From Pleodorina starrii (lineage: Eukaryota; Chlorophyta; Chlorophyceae; Chlamydomonadales; Volvocaceae): a stretch of DNA of 64,000 bases. Position 1 is the first letter of the stretch. Each line of letters starts with the position of its first letter. The stretch covers positions 1-64,000 of the forward strand of contig BRXU01000085.1 in NCBI GenBank assembly GCA_030267565.1, in the 5' to 3' direction. Shown one piece after another: positions 53,301-64,000 of this stretch. The notes under the pieces are model-generated. The model was given only the letters and a program-made list of their open reading frames with translations, was not told the origin of the DNA and made no database searches. Both the position numbers and the translations under genes were made by a program.

Positions 53301-54492
53301 CAGCCCTCCTACACACGGTTATCGTCGTACCTAGGCCGGTAGACTTGGCACACAGATGCCTTAATACAATATCTAGGGCATGGTGTGATCAGATGCTGCG
53401 AACTTTACTCGTACGGCAGTGGCACGCGTTTCGCCCCTTTGCACCCCTGTGCCTTTGCAACTGAGGTGTGAAACCAGCCCAGCCCTCCTACACACGGTTA
53501 TCGTCGTACCTAGGCCGGTAGACTTGGCCCACAGATGCCTTAATACAATACCTAGGGCATGGTGTGATCAGATGCTGCGAACTTTACTCGTACGGCAGTG
53601 GCACGCGTTTCGCCCCTTTGCACCCCTGTGCCTTTGCAGCTGAGGTGTGAAACCAGCCCAGCCCTCCTACACACGGTTATCGTCGTACCTAGGCCGGTAG
53701 ACTTGGCACACAGATGCCTTAATACAATACCTAGGGCATGGTATGATCAGATGCTGAGAACTTTACTCGTACGGCAGTGGCACGCGTTTCGCCCCTTTGC
53801 ACCCCTGTGCCTTTGCAACTGAGGTGTGAAACCAGCCCAGCCCTCCTACACACGGTTATCGTCGTACCTAGGCCGGTAGACTTGGCACACAGATGCCTTA
53901 ATACAATACCTAGGGCATGGTGTGATCAGATGCTGCGAACTTTACTCGTACGGCAGTGGCACGCGTTTCGCCCCTTTGCACCCCTGTGCCTTTGCAACTG
54001 AGGTGTGAAACCAGCCCAGCCCTCCTACACACGGTTATCGTCGTACCTAGGCCGGTAGACTTGGCCCACAGATGCCTTGATACAATACCTAGGGCATGGT
54101 GTGATCAGATGCTGCGAACTTTACTCGTACGGCAGTGGCACGCGTTTCGCCCCTTTGCACCCCTGTGCCTTTGCAACTGAGGTGTGAAACCAGCCCAGCC
54201 CTCCTACACACGGTTATCGTCGTACCTAGGCCGGTAGACTTGGCACACAGATGCCTTAATACAATACCTAGGGCATGGTGTGATCAGATGCTGCGAACTT
54301 TACTCGTACGGCAGTGGCACGCGTTTCGCCCCTTTGCACCCCTGTGCCTTTGCAGCTGAGGTGTGAAACCAGCCCAGCCCTCCTACACACGGTTATCGTC
54401 GTACCTAGGCCGGTAGACTTGGCACACAGATGCCTTAATACAATACCTAGGGCATGGTGTGATCATATGCTGCGAACTTTACTCGTACGGCA
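50376..54492. repeat. 16-monomer higher-order repeat (2864 bp) in block 4
   Basis: The variant series from about 50376 recurs from about 53240. Shared markers include gtatgatcagatgctgagaac (near 50877 and 53741) and gatcatatgctgcg (near 51598 and 54462). The match ends after about seven monomers. Beyond that, segments are related by shifts of 16, 15 and 13 monomers, which indicates repeated exchange. Confidence 0.8.
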
Positions 54493-57400
54493 GTGGCACG
54501 CGTTTCGCCCCTGTGCACCCCTGTGCCTTTGCAGCTGAGGTGTGAAACCAGCCCAGCCCTCCTACACACGGTTATCGTCGTACCTAGGCCGGTAGACTTG
54601 GCACACAGATGCCTTAATACAATATCTAGGGCATGGTGTGATCAGATGCTGCGAACTTTACTCGTACGGCAGTGGCACGCGTTTCGCCCCTGTGCACCCC
54701 TGTGCCTTTGCAGCTGAGGTGTGAAACCAGCCCAGCCCTCCTACACACGGTTATCATCGTACCTAGGCCGGTAGACTTGGCACACAGATGCCTTAATACA
54801 ATATCTAGGGCATGGTGTGATCAGATGCTGCGAACTTTACTCGTACGGCAGTGGCACGCGTTTCGCCCCTGTGCACCCCTGTGCCTTTGCAGCTGAGGTG
54901 TGAAACCAGCCCAGCCCTCCTACACACGGTTATCGTCGGACCTAGGCCGGTAGACTTGGCACACAGATGCCTTAATACAATACCTAGGGCATGGTGTGAT
55001 CAGATGCTGCGAACTTTACTCGTACGGCAGTGGCACGCGTTTCGCCCCTTTGCACCCCTGTGCCTTTGCAACTGAGGTGTGAAACCAGCCCAGCCCTCCT
55101 ACACACGGTTATCGTCGTACCTAGGCCGGTAGACTTGGCACACAGATGCCTTAATACAATACCTAGGGCATGGTGTGATCAGATGCTGCGAACTTTACTC
55201 GTACGGCAGTGGCACGCGTTTCGCCCCTTTGCACCCCTGTGCCTTTGCAGCTGAGGTGTGAAACCAGCCCAGCCCTCCTACACACGGTTATCGTCGGACC
55301 TAGGCCGGTAGACTTGGCACACAGATGCCTTAATACAATACCTAGGGCATGGTGTGATCAGATGCTGCGAACTTTACTCGTACGGCAGTGGCACGCGTTT
55401 CGCCCCTTTGCACCCCTGTGCCTTTGCAACTGAGGTGTGAAACCAGCCCAGCCCTCCTACACACGGTTATCGTCGTACCTAGGCCGGTAGACTTGGCCCA
55501 CAGATGCCTTAATACAATACCTAGGGCATGGTGTGATCAGATGCTGCGAACTTTACTCGTACGGCAGTGGCACGCGTTTCGCCCCTTTGCACCCCTGTGC
55601 CTTTGCAGCTGAGGTGTGAAACCAGCCCAGCCCTCCTACACACGGTTATCGTCGTACCTAGGCCGGTAGACTTGGCACACAGATGCCTTAATACAATACC
55701 TAGGGCATGGTGTGATCAGATGCTGCGAACTTTACTCGTACGGCAGTGGCACGCGTTTCGCCCCTGTGCACCCCTGTGCCTTTGCAGCTGAGGTGTGAAA
55801 CCAGCCCAGCCCTCCTACACACGGTTATCGTCGTACCTAGGCCGGTAGACTTGGCACACAGATGCCTTAATACAATACCTAGGGCATGGTGTGATCAGAT
55901 GCTGCGAACTTTACTCGTACGGCAGTGGCACGCGTTTCGCCCCTGTGCACCCCTGTGCCTTTGCAGCTGAGGTGTGAAACCAGCCCAGCCCTCCTACACA
56001 CGGTTATCGTCGTACCTAGGCCGGTAGACTTGGCACACAGATGCCTTAATACAATATCTAGGGCATGGTGTGATCAGATGCTGCGAACTTTACTCGTACG
56101 GCAGTGGCACGCGTTTCGCCCCTTTGCACCCCTGTGCCTTTGCAACTGAGGTGTGAAACCAGCCCAGCCCTCCTACACACGGTTATCGTCGTACCTAGGC
56201 CGGTAGACTTGGCACACAGATGCCTTAATACAATACCTAGGGCATGGTGTGATCAGATGCTGCGAACTTTACTCGTACGGCAGTGGCACGCGTTTCGCCC
56301 CTTTGCACCCCTGTGCCTTTGCAACTGAGGTGTGAAACCAGCCCAGCCCTCCTACACACGGTTATCGTCGTACCTAGGCCGGTAGACTTGGCCCACAGAT
56401 GCCTTGATACAATACCTAGGGCATGGTGTGATCAGATGCTGCGAACTTTACTCGTACGGCAGTGGCACGCGTTTCGCCCCTTTGCACCCCTGTGCCTTTG
56501 CAACTGAGGTGTGAAACCAGCTCAGCCCTCCTACACACGGTTATCGTCGTACCTAGGCCGGTAGACTTGGCACACAGATGCCTTAATACAATATCTAGGG
56601 CATGGTGTGATCAGATGCTGCGAACTTTACTCGTACGGCAGTGGCACGCGTTTCGCCCCTTTGCACCCCTGTGCCTTTGCAGCTGAGGTGTGAAACCAGC
56701 CCAGCCCTCCTACACACGGTTATCGTCGTACCTAGGCCGGTAGACTTGGCACACAGATGCCTTAATACAATACCTAGGGCATGGTGTGATCAGATGCTGC
56801 GAACTTTACTCGTACGGCAGTGGCACGCGTTTCGCCCCTTTGCACCCCTGTGCCTTTGCAGCTGAGGTGTGAAACCAGCCCAGCCCTCCTACACACGGTT
56901 ATCGTCGTACCTAGGCCGGTAGACTTGGCACACAGATGCCTTAATACAATATCTAGGGCATGGTGTGATCAGATGCTGCGAACTTTACTCGTACGGCAGT
57001 GGCACGCGTTTCGCCCCTGTGCACCCCTGTGCCTTTGCAGCTGAGGTGTGAAACCAGCCCAGCCCTCCTACACACGGTTATCATCGTACCTAGGCCGGTA
57101 GACTTGGCACACAGATGCCTTAATACAATATCTAGGGCATGGTGTGATCAGATGCTGCGAACTTTACTCGTACGGCAGTGGCACGCGTTTCGCCCCTGTG
57201 CACCCCTGTGCCTTTGCAGCTGAGGTGTGAAACCAGCCCAGCCCTCCTACACACGGTTATCGTCGGACCTAGGCCGGTAGACTTGGCACACAGATGCCTT
57301 AATACAATACCTAGGGCATGGTGTGATCAGATGCTGCGAACTTTACTCGTACGGCAGTGGCACGCGTTTCGCCCCTTTGCACCCCTGTGCCTTTGCAACT

Positions 57401-58251
57401 GAGGTGTGAAACCAGCCCAGCCCTCCTACACACGGTTATCGTCGGACCTAGGCCGGTAGACTTGGCCCACAGATGCCTTAATACAATATCTAGGGCATGG
57501 TGTGATCAGATGCTGCGAACTTTACTCGTACGGCAGTGGCACGCGTTTCGCCCCTTTGCACCCCTGTGCCTTTGCAACTGAGGTGTGAAACCAGCCCAGC
57601 CCTCCTACACACGGTTATCGTCGTACCTAGGCCGGTAGACTTGGCACACAGATGCCTTAATACAATATCTAGGGCATGGTGTGATCAGATGCTGCGAACT
57701 TTACTCGTACGGCAGTGGCACGCGTTTCGCCCCTTTGCACCCCTGTGCCTTTGCAACTGAGGTGTGAAACCAGCCCAGCCCTCCTACACACGGTTATCGT
57801 CGGACCTAGGCCGGTAGACTTGGCACACAGATGCCTTAATACAATACCTAGGGCATGGTGTGATCAGATGCTGCGAACTTTACTCGTACGGCAGTGGCAC
57901 GCGTTTCGCCCCTTTGCACCCCTGTGCCTTTGCAACTGAGGTGTGAAACCAGCCCAGCCCTCCTACACACGGTTATCGTCGTACCTAGGCCGGTAGACTT
58001 GGCACACAGATGCCTTAATACAATATCTAGGGCATGGTGTGATCAGATGCTGCGAACTTTACTCGTACGGCAGTGGCACGCGTTTCACCCCTTTGCACCC
58101 CTGTGCCTTTGCAACTGAGGTGTGAAACCAGCCCAGCCCTCCTACACACGGTTATCGTCGGACCTAGGCCGGTAGACTTGGCACACAGATGCCTTGATAC
58201 AATATCTAGGGCATGGTGTGATCAGATGCTGCGAACTTTACTCGTACGGCA

Positions 58252-60041
58252 GTGGCACGCGTTTCGCCCCTGTGCACCCCTGTGCCTTTGCAGCTGAGGT
58301 GTGAAACCAGCCCAGCCCTCCTACACACGGTTATCGTCGGACCTAGGCCGGTAGATTTGGCGCACAGATGCCTTAATACAATATCTAGGGCATGGTGTGA
58401 TCAGATGCTGCGAACTTTACTCGTACGGCAGTGGCACACGTTTCGCCCCTTTGCACCCCTGTGCCTTTGCAGCTGAGGTGTGAAACCAGCCCAGCCCTCC
58501 TACACACGGTTATCGTCGGACCTAGGCCGGTAGACTTGGCCCACAGATGCCTTTATACAATACCTAGGGCATGGTGTGATCAGATGCTGCGAACTTTACT
58601 CGTATGGCAGTGGCACGCGTTTCGCCCCTGTGCACCCCTGTGCCTTTGCAGCTGAGGTGTGAAACCAGCCCAGCCCTCCTACACACGGTTATCGTCGTAC
58701 CTAGGCCGGTAGACTTGGCACACAGATGCCTTAATACAATACCTAGGGCATGGTGTGATCAGATGCTGCGAACTTTACTCGTACGGCAGTGGCACGCGTT
58801 TCGCCCCTTTGCACCCCTGTGCCTTTGCAGCTGAGGTGTGAAACCAGCCCAGCCCTCCTACACACGGTTATCGTCGGACCTAGGCCGGTAGACTTGGCAC
58901 ACAGATGCCTCAATACAATACCTAGGGCATGGTGTGATCAGATGCTGCGAACTTTACTCGTACGGCAGTGGCACGCGTTTCGTCCCTTTGCACCCCTGTG
59001 CCTTTGCAACTGAGGTGTGAAACCAGCCCAGCCCTCCTACACACGGTTATCGTCGTACCTAGGCCGGTAGACTTGGCCCACAGATGCCTTAATACAATAC
59101 CTAGGGCATGGTGTGATCAGATGCTGCGAACTTTACTCGTACGGCAGTGGCACGCGTTTCGCCCCTTTGCACCCCTGTGCCTTTGCAGCTGAGGTGTGAA
59201 ACCAGCCCAGCCCTCCTACACACGGTTATCGTCGGACCTAGGCCGGTAGATTTGGCGCACAGATGCCTTAATACAATATCTAGGGCATGGTGTGATCAGA
59301 TGCTGCGAACTTTACTCGTACGGCAGTGGCACACGTTTCGCCCCTTTGCACCCCTGTGCCTTTGCAGCTGAGGTGTGAAACCAGCCCAGCCCTCCTACAC
59401 ACGGTTATCGTCGGACCTAGGCCGGTAGACTTGGCCCACAGATGCCTTTATACAATACCTAGGGCATGGTGTGATCAGATGCTGCGAACTTTACTCGTAT
59501 GGCAGTGGCACGCGTTTCGCCCCTGTGCACCCCTGTGCCTTTGCAGCTGAGGTGTGAAACCAGCCCAGCCCTCCTACACACGGTTATCGTCGTACCTAGG
59601 CCGGTAGACTTGGCACACAGATGCCTTAATACAATACCTAGGGCATGGTGTGATCAGATGCTGCGAACTTTACTCGTACGGCAGTGGCACGCGTTTCGCC
59701 CCTTTGCACCCCTGTGCCTTTGCAGCTGAGGTGTGAAACCAGCCCAGCCCTCCTACACACGGTTATCGTCGGACCTAGGCCGGTAGACTTGGCACACAGA
59801 TGCCTCAATACAATACCTAGGATATGGTGTGATCAGATGCTGCGAACTTTACTCGTACGGCAGTGGCACGCGTTTCGTCCCTTTGCACCCCTGTGCCTTT
59901 GCAACTGAGGTGTGAAACCAGCCCAGCCCTCCTACACACGGTTATCGTCGTACCTAGGCCGGTAGACTTGGCACACAGATGCCTTGATACAATACCTAGG
60001 GCATGGTGTGATCAGATGCTGCGAACTTTACTCGTACGGCA
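58252..60041. repeat. 5-monomer higher-order repeat (895 bp)
   Basis: The cacacgtttcg, agatgcctttat/cgtatggcag, tgcctcaatac and cgtttcgtccc monomers appear in the same order at 58252-59146 and 59147-60041. Parts appear a third time from about 60660 and 62016. The second copy has gained a private change (ctaggatatgg near 59818). Confidence 0.82.
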
Positions 60042-60608
60042 GTGGCACGCGTTTCGCCCCTTTGCACCCCTGTGCCTTTGCAACTGAGGTGTGAAACCAG
60101 CCCAGCCCTCCTACACACGGTTATCGTCGTACCTAGGCCGGTAGACTTGGCCCACAGATGCCTTGATACAATATCTAGGGCATGGTGTGATCAGATGCTG
60201 CGAACTTTACTCGTACGGCAGTGGCACGCGTTTCGCCCCTTTGCACCCCTGTGCCTTTGCAACTGAGGTGTGAAACCAGCCCAGCCCTCCTACACACGGT
60301 TATCGTCGTACCTAGGCCGGTAGACTTGGCACACAGATGCCTTAATACAATATCTAGGGCATGGTGTGATCAGATGCTGCGAACTTTACTCGTACGGCAG
60401 TGGCACGCGTTTCGCCCCTGTGCACCCCTGTGCCTTTGCAGCTGAGGTGTGAAACCAGCCCAGCCCTCCTACACACGGTTATCGTCGTACCTAGGCCGGT
60501 AGACTTGGCACACAGATGCCTTAATACAATACCTAGGGCATGGTGTGATCAGATGCTGCGAATTTTACTCGTACGGCAGTGGCACGCGTTTCGCCCCTTT
60601 GCACCCCT

Positions 60609-60613
60609 CAGCT
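60609..60613. other. 5-bp insertion in one satellite monomer
   Basis: The usual cacccctgtgcc reads cacccct-cagct-gtgcc here, giving a 184-bp monomer. cagct also occurs a few bases downstream in the same monomer (tgcagctgag), so a local duplication is likely. It explains why neighbouring related segments are offset by 1258 and 3764 bp instead of multiples of 179. Confidence 0.85.
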
Positions 60614-63600
60614 GTGCCTTTGCAGCTGAGGTGTGAAACCAGCCCAGCCCTCCTACACACGGTTATCGTCGGACCTAGGCCGGTAGACTTGGCCCACAGA
60701 TGCCTTTATATAATACCTAGGGCATGGTGTGATCAGATGCTGCGAACTTTACTCGTATGGCAGTGGCACGCGTTTCGCCCCTGTGCACCCCTGTGCCTTT
60801 GCAGCTGAGGTGTGAAACCAGCCCAGCCCTCCTACACACGGTTATCGTCGTACCTAGGCCGGTAGACTTGGCACACAGATGCCTTAATACAATACCTAGG
60901 GCATGGTGTGATCAGATGATGCGAATTTTACTCGTACGGCAGTGGCACGCGTTTCGCCCCTTTGCACCCCTGTGCCTTTGCAGCTGAGGTGTGAAACCAG
61001 CCCAGCCCTCCTACACACGGTTATCGTCGGACCTAGGCCGGTAGACTTGGCACACAGATGCCTCAATACAATACCTAGGGCATGGTGTGATCAGATGCTG
61101 CGAACTTTACTCGTACGGCAGTGGCACGCGTTTCGTCCCTTTGCACCCCTGTGCCTTTGCAACTGAGGTGTGAAACCAGCCCAGCCCTCCTACACACGGT
61201 TATCGTCGTACCTAGGCCGGTAGACTTGGCACACAGATGCCTTGATACAATACCTAGGGCATGGTGTGATCAGATGCTGCGAACTTTACTCGTACGGCAG
61301 TGGCACGCGTTTCGCCCCTTTGCACCCCTGTGCCTTTGCAACTGAGGTGTGAAACCAGCCCAGCCCTCCTACACACGGTTATCGTCGTACCTAGGCCGGT
61401 AGACTTGGCCCACAGATGCCTTGATACAATATCTAGGGCATGGTGTGATCAGATGCTGCGAACTTTACTCGTACGGCAGTGGCACGCGTTTCGCCCCTTT
61501 GCACCCCTGTGCCTTTGCAACTGAGGTGTGAAACCAGCCCAGCCCTCCTACACACGGTTATCGTCGGACCTAGGCCGGTAGACTTGGCACACAGATGCCT
61601 TAATACAATACCTAGGGCATGGTGTGATCAGATGCTGCGAACTTTACTCGTACGGCAGTGGCACGCGTTTCGCCCCTTTGCACCCCTGTGCCTTTGCAAC
61701 TGAGGTGTGAAACCAGCCCAGCCCTCCTACACACGGTTATCGTCGTACCTAGGCCGGTAGACTTGGCACACAGATGCCTTAATACAATATCTAGGGCATG
61801 GTGTGATCAGATGCTGCGAACTTTACTCGTACGGCAGTGGCACGCGTTTCACCCCTTTGCACCCCTGTGCCTTTGCAACTGAGGTGTGAAACCAGCCCAG
61901 CCCTCCTACACACGGTTATCGTCGGACCTAGGCCGGTAGACTTGGCACACAGATGCCTTGATACAATATCTAGGGCATGGTGTGATCAGATGCTGCGAAC
62001 TTTACTCGTACGGCAGTGGCACGCGTTTCGCCCCTGTGCACCCCTGTGCCTTTGCAGCTGAGGTGTGAAACCAGCCCAGCCCTCCTACACACGGTTATCG
62101 TCGTACCTAGGCCGGTAGATTTGGCGCACAGATGCCTTAATACAATATCTAGGGCATGGTGTGATCAGATGCTGCGAACTTTACTCGTACGGCAGTGGCA
62201 CACGTTTCGCCCCTTTGCACCCCTGTGCCTTTGCAGCTGAGGTGTGAAACCAGCCCAGCCCTCCTACACACGGTTATCGTCGGACCTAGGCCGGTAGACT
62301 TGGCCCACAGATGCCTTTATACAATACCTAGGGCATGGTGTGATCAGATGCTGCGAACTTTACTCGTATGGCAGTGGCACGCGTTTCGCCCCTGTGCACC
62401 CCTGTGCCTTTGCAGCTGAGGTGTGAAACCAGCCCAGCCCTCCTACACACGGTTATCGTCGTACCTAGGCCGGTAGACTTGGCACACAGATGCCTTAATA
62501 CAATACCTAGGGCATGGTGTGATCAGATGCTGCGAACTTTACTCGTACGGCAGTGGCACGCGTTTCGCCCCTGTGCACCCCTGTGCCTTTGCAGCTGAGG
62601 TGTGAAACCAGCCCAGCCCTCCTACACACGGTTATCGTCGTACCTAGGCCGGTAGACTTGGCACACAGATGCCTTAATACAATATCTAGGGCATGGTGTG
62701 ATCAGATGCTGCGAACTTTACTCGTACGGCAGTGGCACGCGTTTCGTCCCTTTGCACCCCTGTGCCTTTGCAACTGAGGTGTGAAACCAGCCCAGCCCTC
62801 CTACACACGGTTATCGTCGTACCTAGGCCGGTAGACTTGGCACACAGATGCCTTAATACAATATCTAGGGCATGGTGTGATCAGATGCTGCGAACTTTAC
62901 TCGTACGGCAGTGGCACGCGTTTCGCCCCTTTGCACCCCTGTGCCTTTGCAACTGAGGTGTGAAACCAGCCCAGCCCTCCTACACACGGTTATCGTCGTA
63001 CCTAGGCCGGTAGACTTGGCACACAGATGCCTTAATACAATATCTAGGGCATGGTGTGATCAGATGCTGCGAACTTTACTCGTACGGCAGTGGCACGCGT
63101 TTCGCCCCTTTGCACCCCTGTGCCTTTGCAACTGAGGTGTGAAACCAGCCCAGCCCTCCTACACACGGTTATCGTCGGACCTAGGCCGGTAGACTTGGCA
63201 CACAGATGCCTTGATACAATATCTAGGGCATGGTGTGATCAGATGCTGCGAACTTTACTCGTACGGCAGTGGCACGCGTTTCGCCCCTTTGCACCCCTGT
63301 GCCTTTGCAGCTGAGGTGTGAAACCAGCCCAGCCCTCCTACACACGGTTATCGTCGTACCTAGGCCGGTAGACTTGGCACACAGATGCCTTAATACAATA
63401 CCTAGGGCATGGTGTGATCAGATGCTGCGAACTTTACTCGTACGGCAGTGGCACGCGTTTCGCCCCTTTGCACCCCTGTGCCTTTGCAGCTGAGGTGTGA
63501 AACCAGCCCAGCCCTCCTACACACGGTTATCGTCGTACCTAGGCCGGTAGACTTGGCACACAGATGCCTTAATACAATACCTAGGGCATGGTGTGATCAG

Positions 63601-64000
63601 ATGCTGCGAACTTTACTCGTATGGCAGTGGCACGCGTTTCGCCCCTGTGCACCCCTGTGCCTTTGCAGCTGAGGTGTGAAACCAGCCCAGCCCTCCTACA
63701 CACGGTTATCGTCGTACCTAGGCCGGTAGACTTGGCACACAGATGCCTTAATACAATACCTAGGGCATGGTGTGATCAGATGCTGCGAACTTTACTCGTA
63801 CGGCAGTGGCACGCGTTTCGCCCCTTTGCACCCCTGTGCCTTTGCAGCTGAGGTGTGAAACCAGCCCAGCCCTCCTACACACGGTTATTGTCGTACCTAG
63901 GCCGGTAGACTTGGCACACAGATGCCTTAATACAATATCTAGGGCATGGTGTGATCAGATGCTGCGAACTTTACTCGTACGGCAGTGGCACGCGTTTCGC

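Larger units (their letters stand above)
44064..64000. repeat. 179-bp satellite array, block 4 (about 111 monomers)
   Basis: The satellite resumes in phase after copy 2 and continues to the window end without interruption. Its variant set differs from blocks 1-2; for example tgcctcaatac, agatcccttaat, ccttaagac, cgtttcgtccc and cacacgtttcg monomers are found here only. Long-range repetition is clear. A 7-monomer unit (1253 bp) recurs near 45901 and 47154. A 16-monomer unit (2864 bp) recurs near 50376 and 53240. A 13-monomer shift relates 54672 to 56999. A 5-monomer unit (895 bp) relates 58252 to 59147. One monomer has a 5-bp insertion at 60609-60613. No gene or insertion was seen. Confidence 0.97.

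Noticed and set aside
1..64000. CENP-B-box-like motif, tRNA or 5S-type promoter boxes, or rRNA within the monomer
   Set aside because: I compared the monomer by eye with these consensus patterns and found no convincing match. The tttcgccc stretch lacks the rest of a CENP-B box.

Overview
The window is a eukaryotic satellite-DNA block carrying transposon insertions. There is no sign of bacterial gene organisation. About 42.7 kb (roughly two thirds) is a head-to-tail array of a ~179-bp monomer, about 238 copies, and it runs off both ends of the window. Monomers differ by a few substitutions, and the same variants recur at multiples of 179 bp. This is higher-order repeat structure of the kind seen in centromeric or pericentromeric satellites.

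Three insertions interrupt the array, each with target-site duplications (TSDs) copied from the satellite. (1) 7840-8247 is a 408-bp non-autonomous DNA transposon with 15-bp perfect terminal inverted repeats (TIRs) and an 8-bp TSD, hAT-like. (2) 19478-28966 (minus strand) is a 9.5-kb, 5'-truncated non-LTR retrotransposon with a (TTA)n tail and a 12-bp TSD. (3) 32622-44063 (plus strand) is an 11.4-kb, longer copy of the same family with the same tail and a 9-bp TSD. The two retrotransposons lie head to head, with their 5' ends facing across 3.65 kb of satellite.

The retrotransposon encodes one very long polyprotein. In order it has a multi-pass membrane region, a Josephin-like cysteine protease, a proline-rich linker, an apurinic endonuclease (APE), reverse transcriptase (RT), a long spacer with a possible methyltransferase-like domain, RNase H, a CCHC zinc knuckle and a restriction-like endonuclease (RLE). 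APE, RLE, RNase H and a cysteine protease together are the hallmark of the Dualen/RandI clade, first described in the green alga Chlamydomonas reinhardtii. A green alga is therefore the most likely host, but this is inferred from the element and not from host genes. Each copy carries a different single-base frameshift: the minus copy just before the zinc knuckle/RLE, the plus copy inside the RT in a C-run. Neither is intact as given, but both look young.

No host protein gene, rRNA or tRNA was recognised. The 74-87-residue open frames repeated in every monomer come from the satellite sequence and are not treated as genes.
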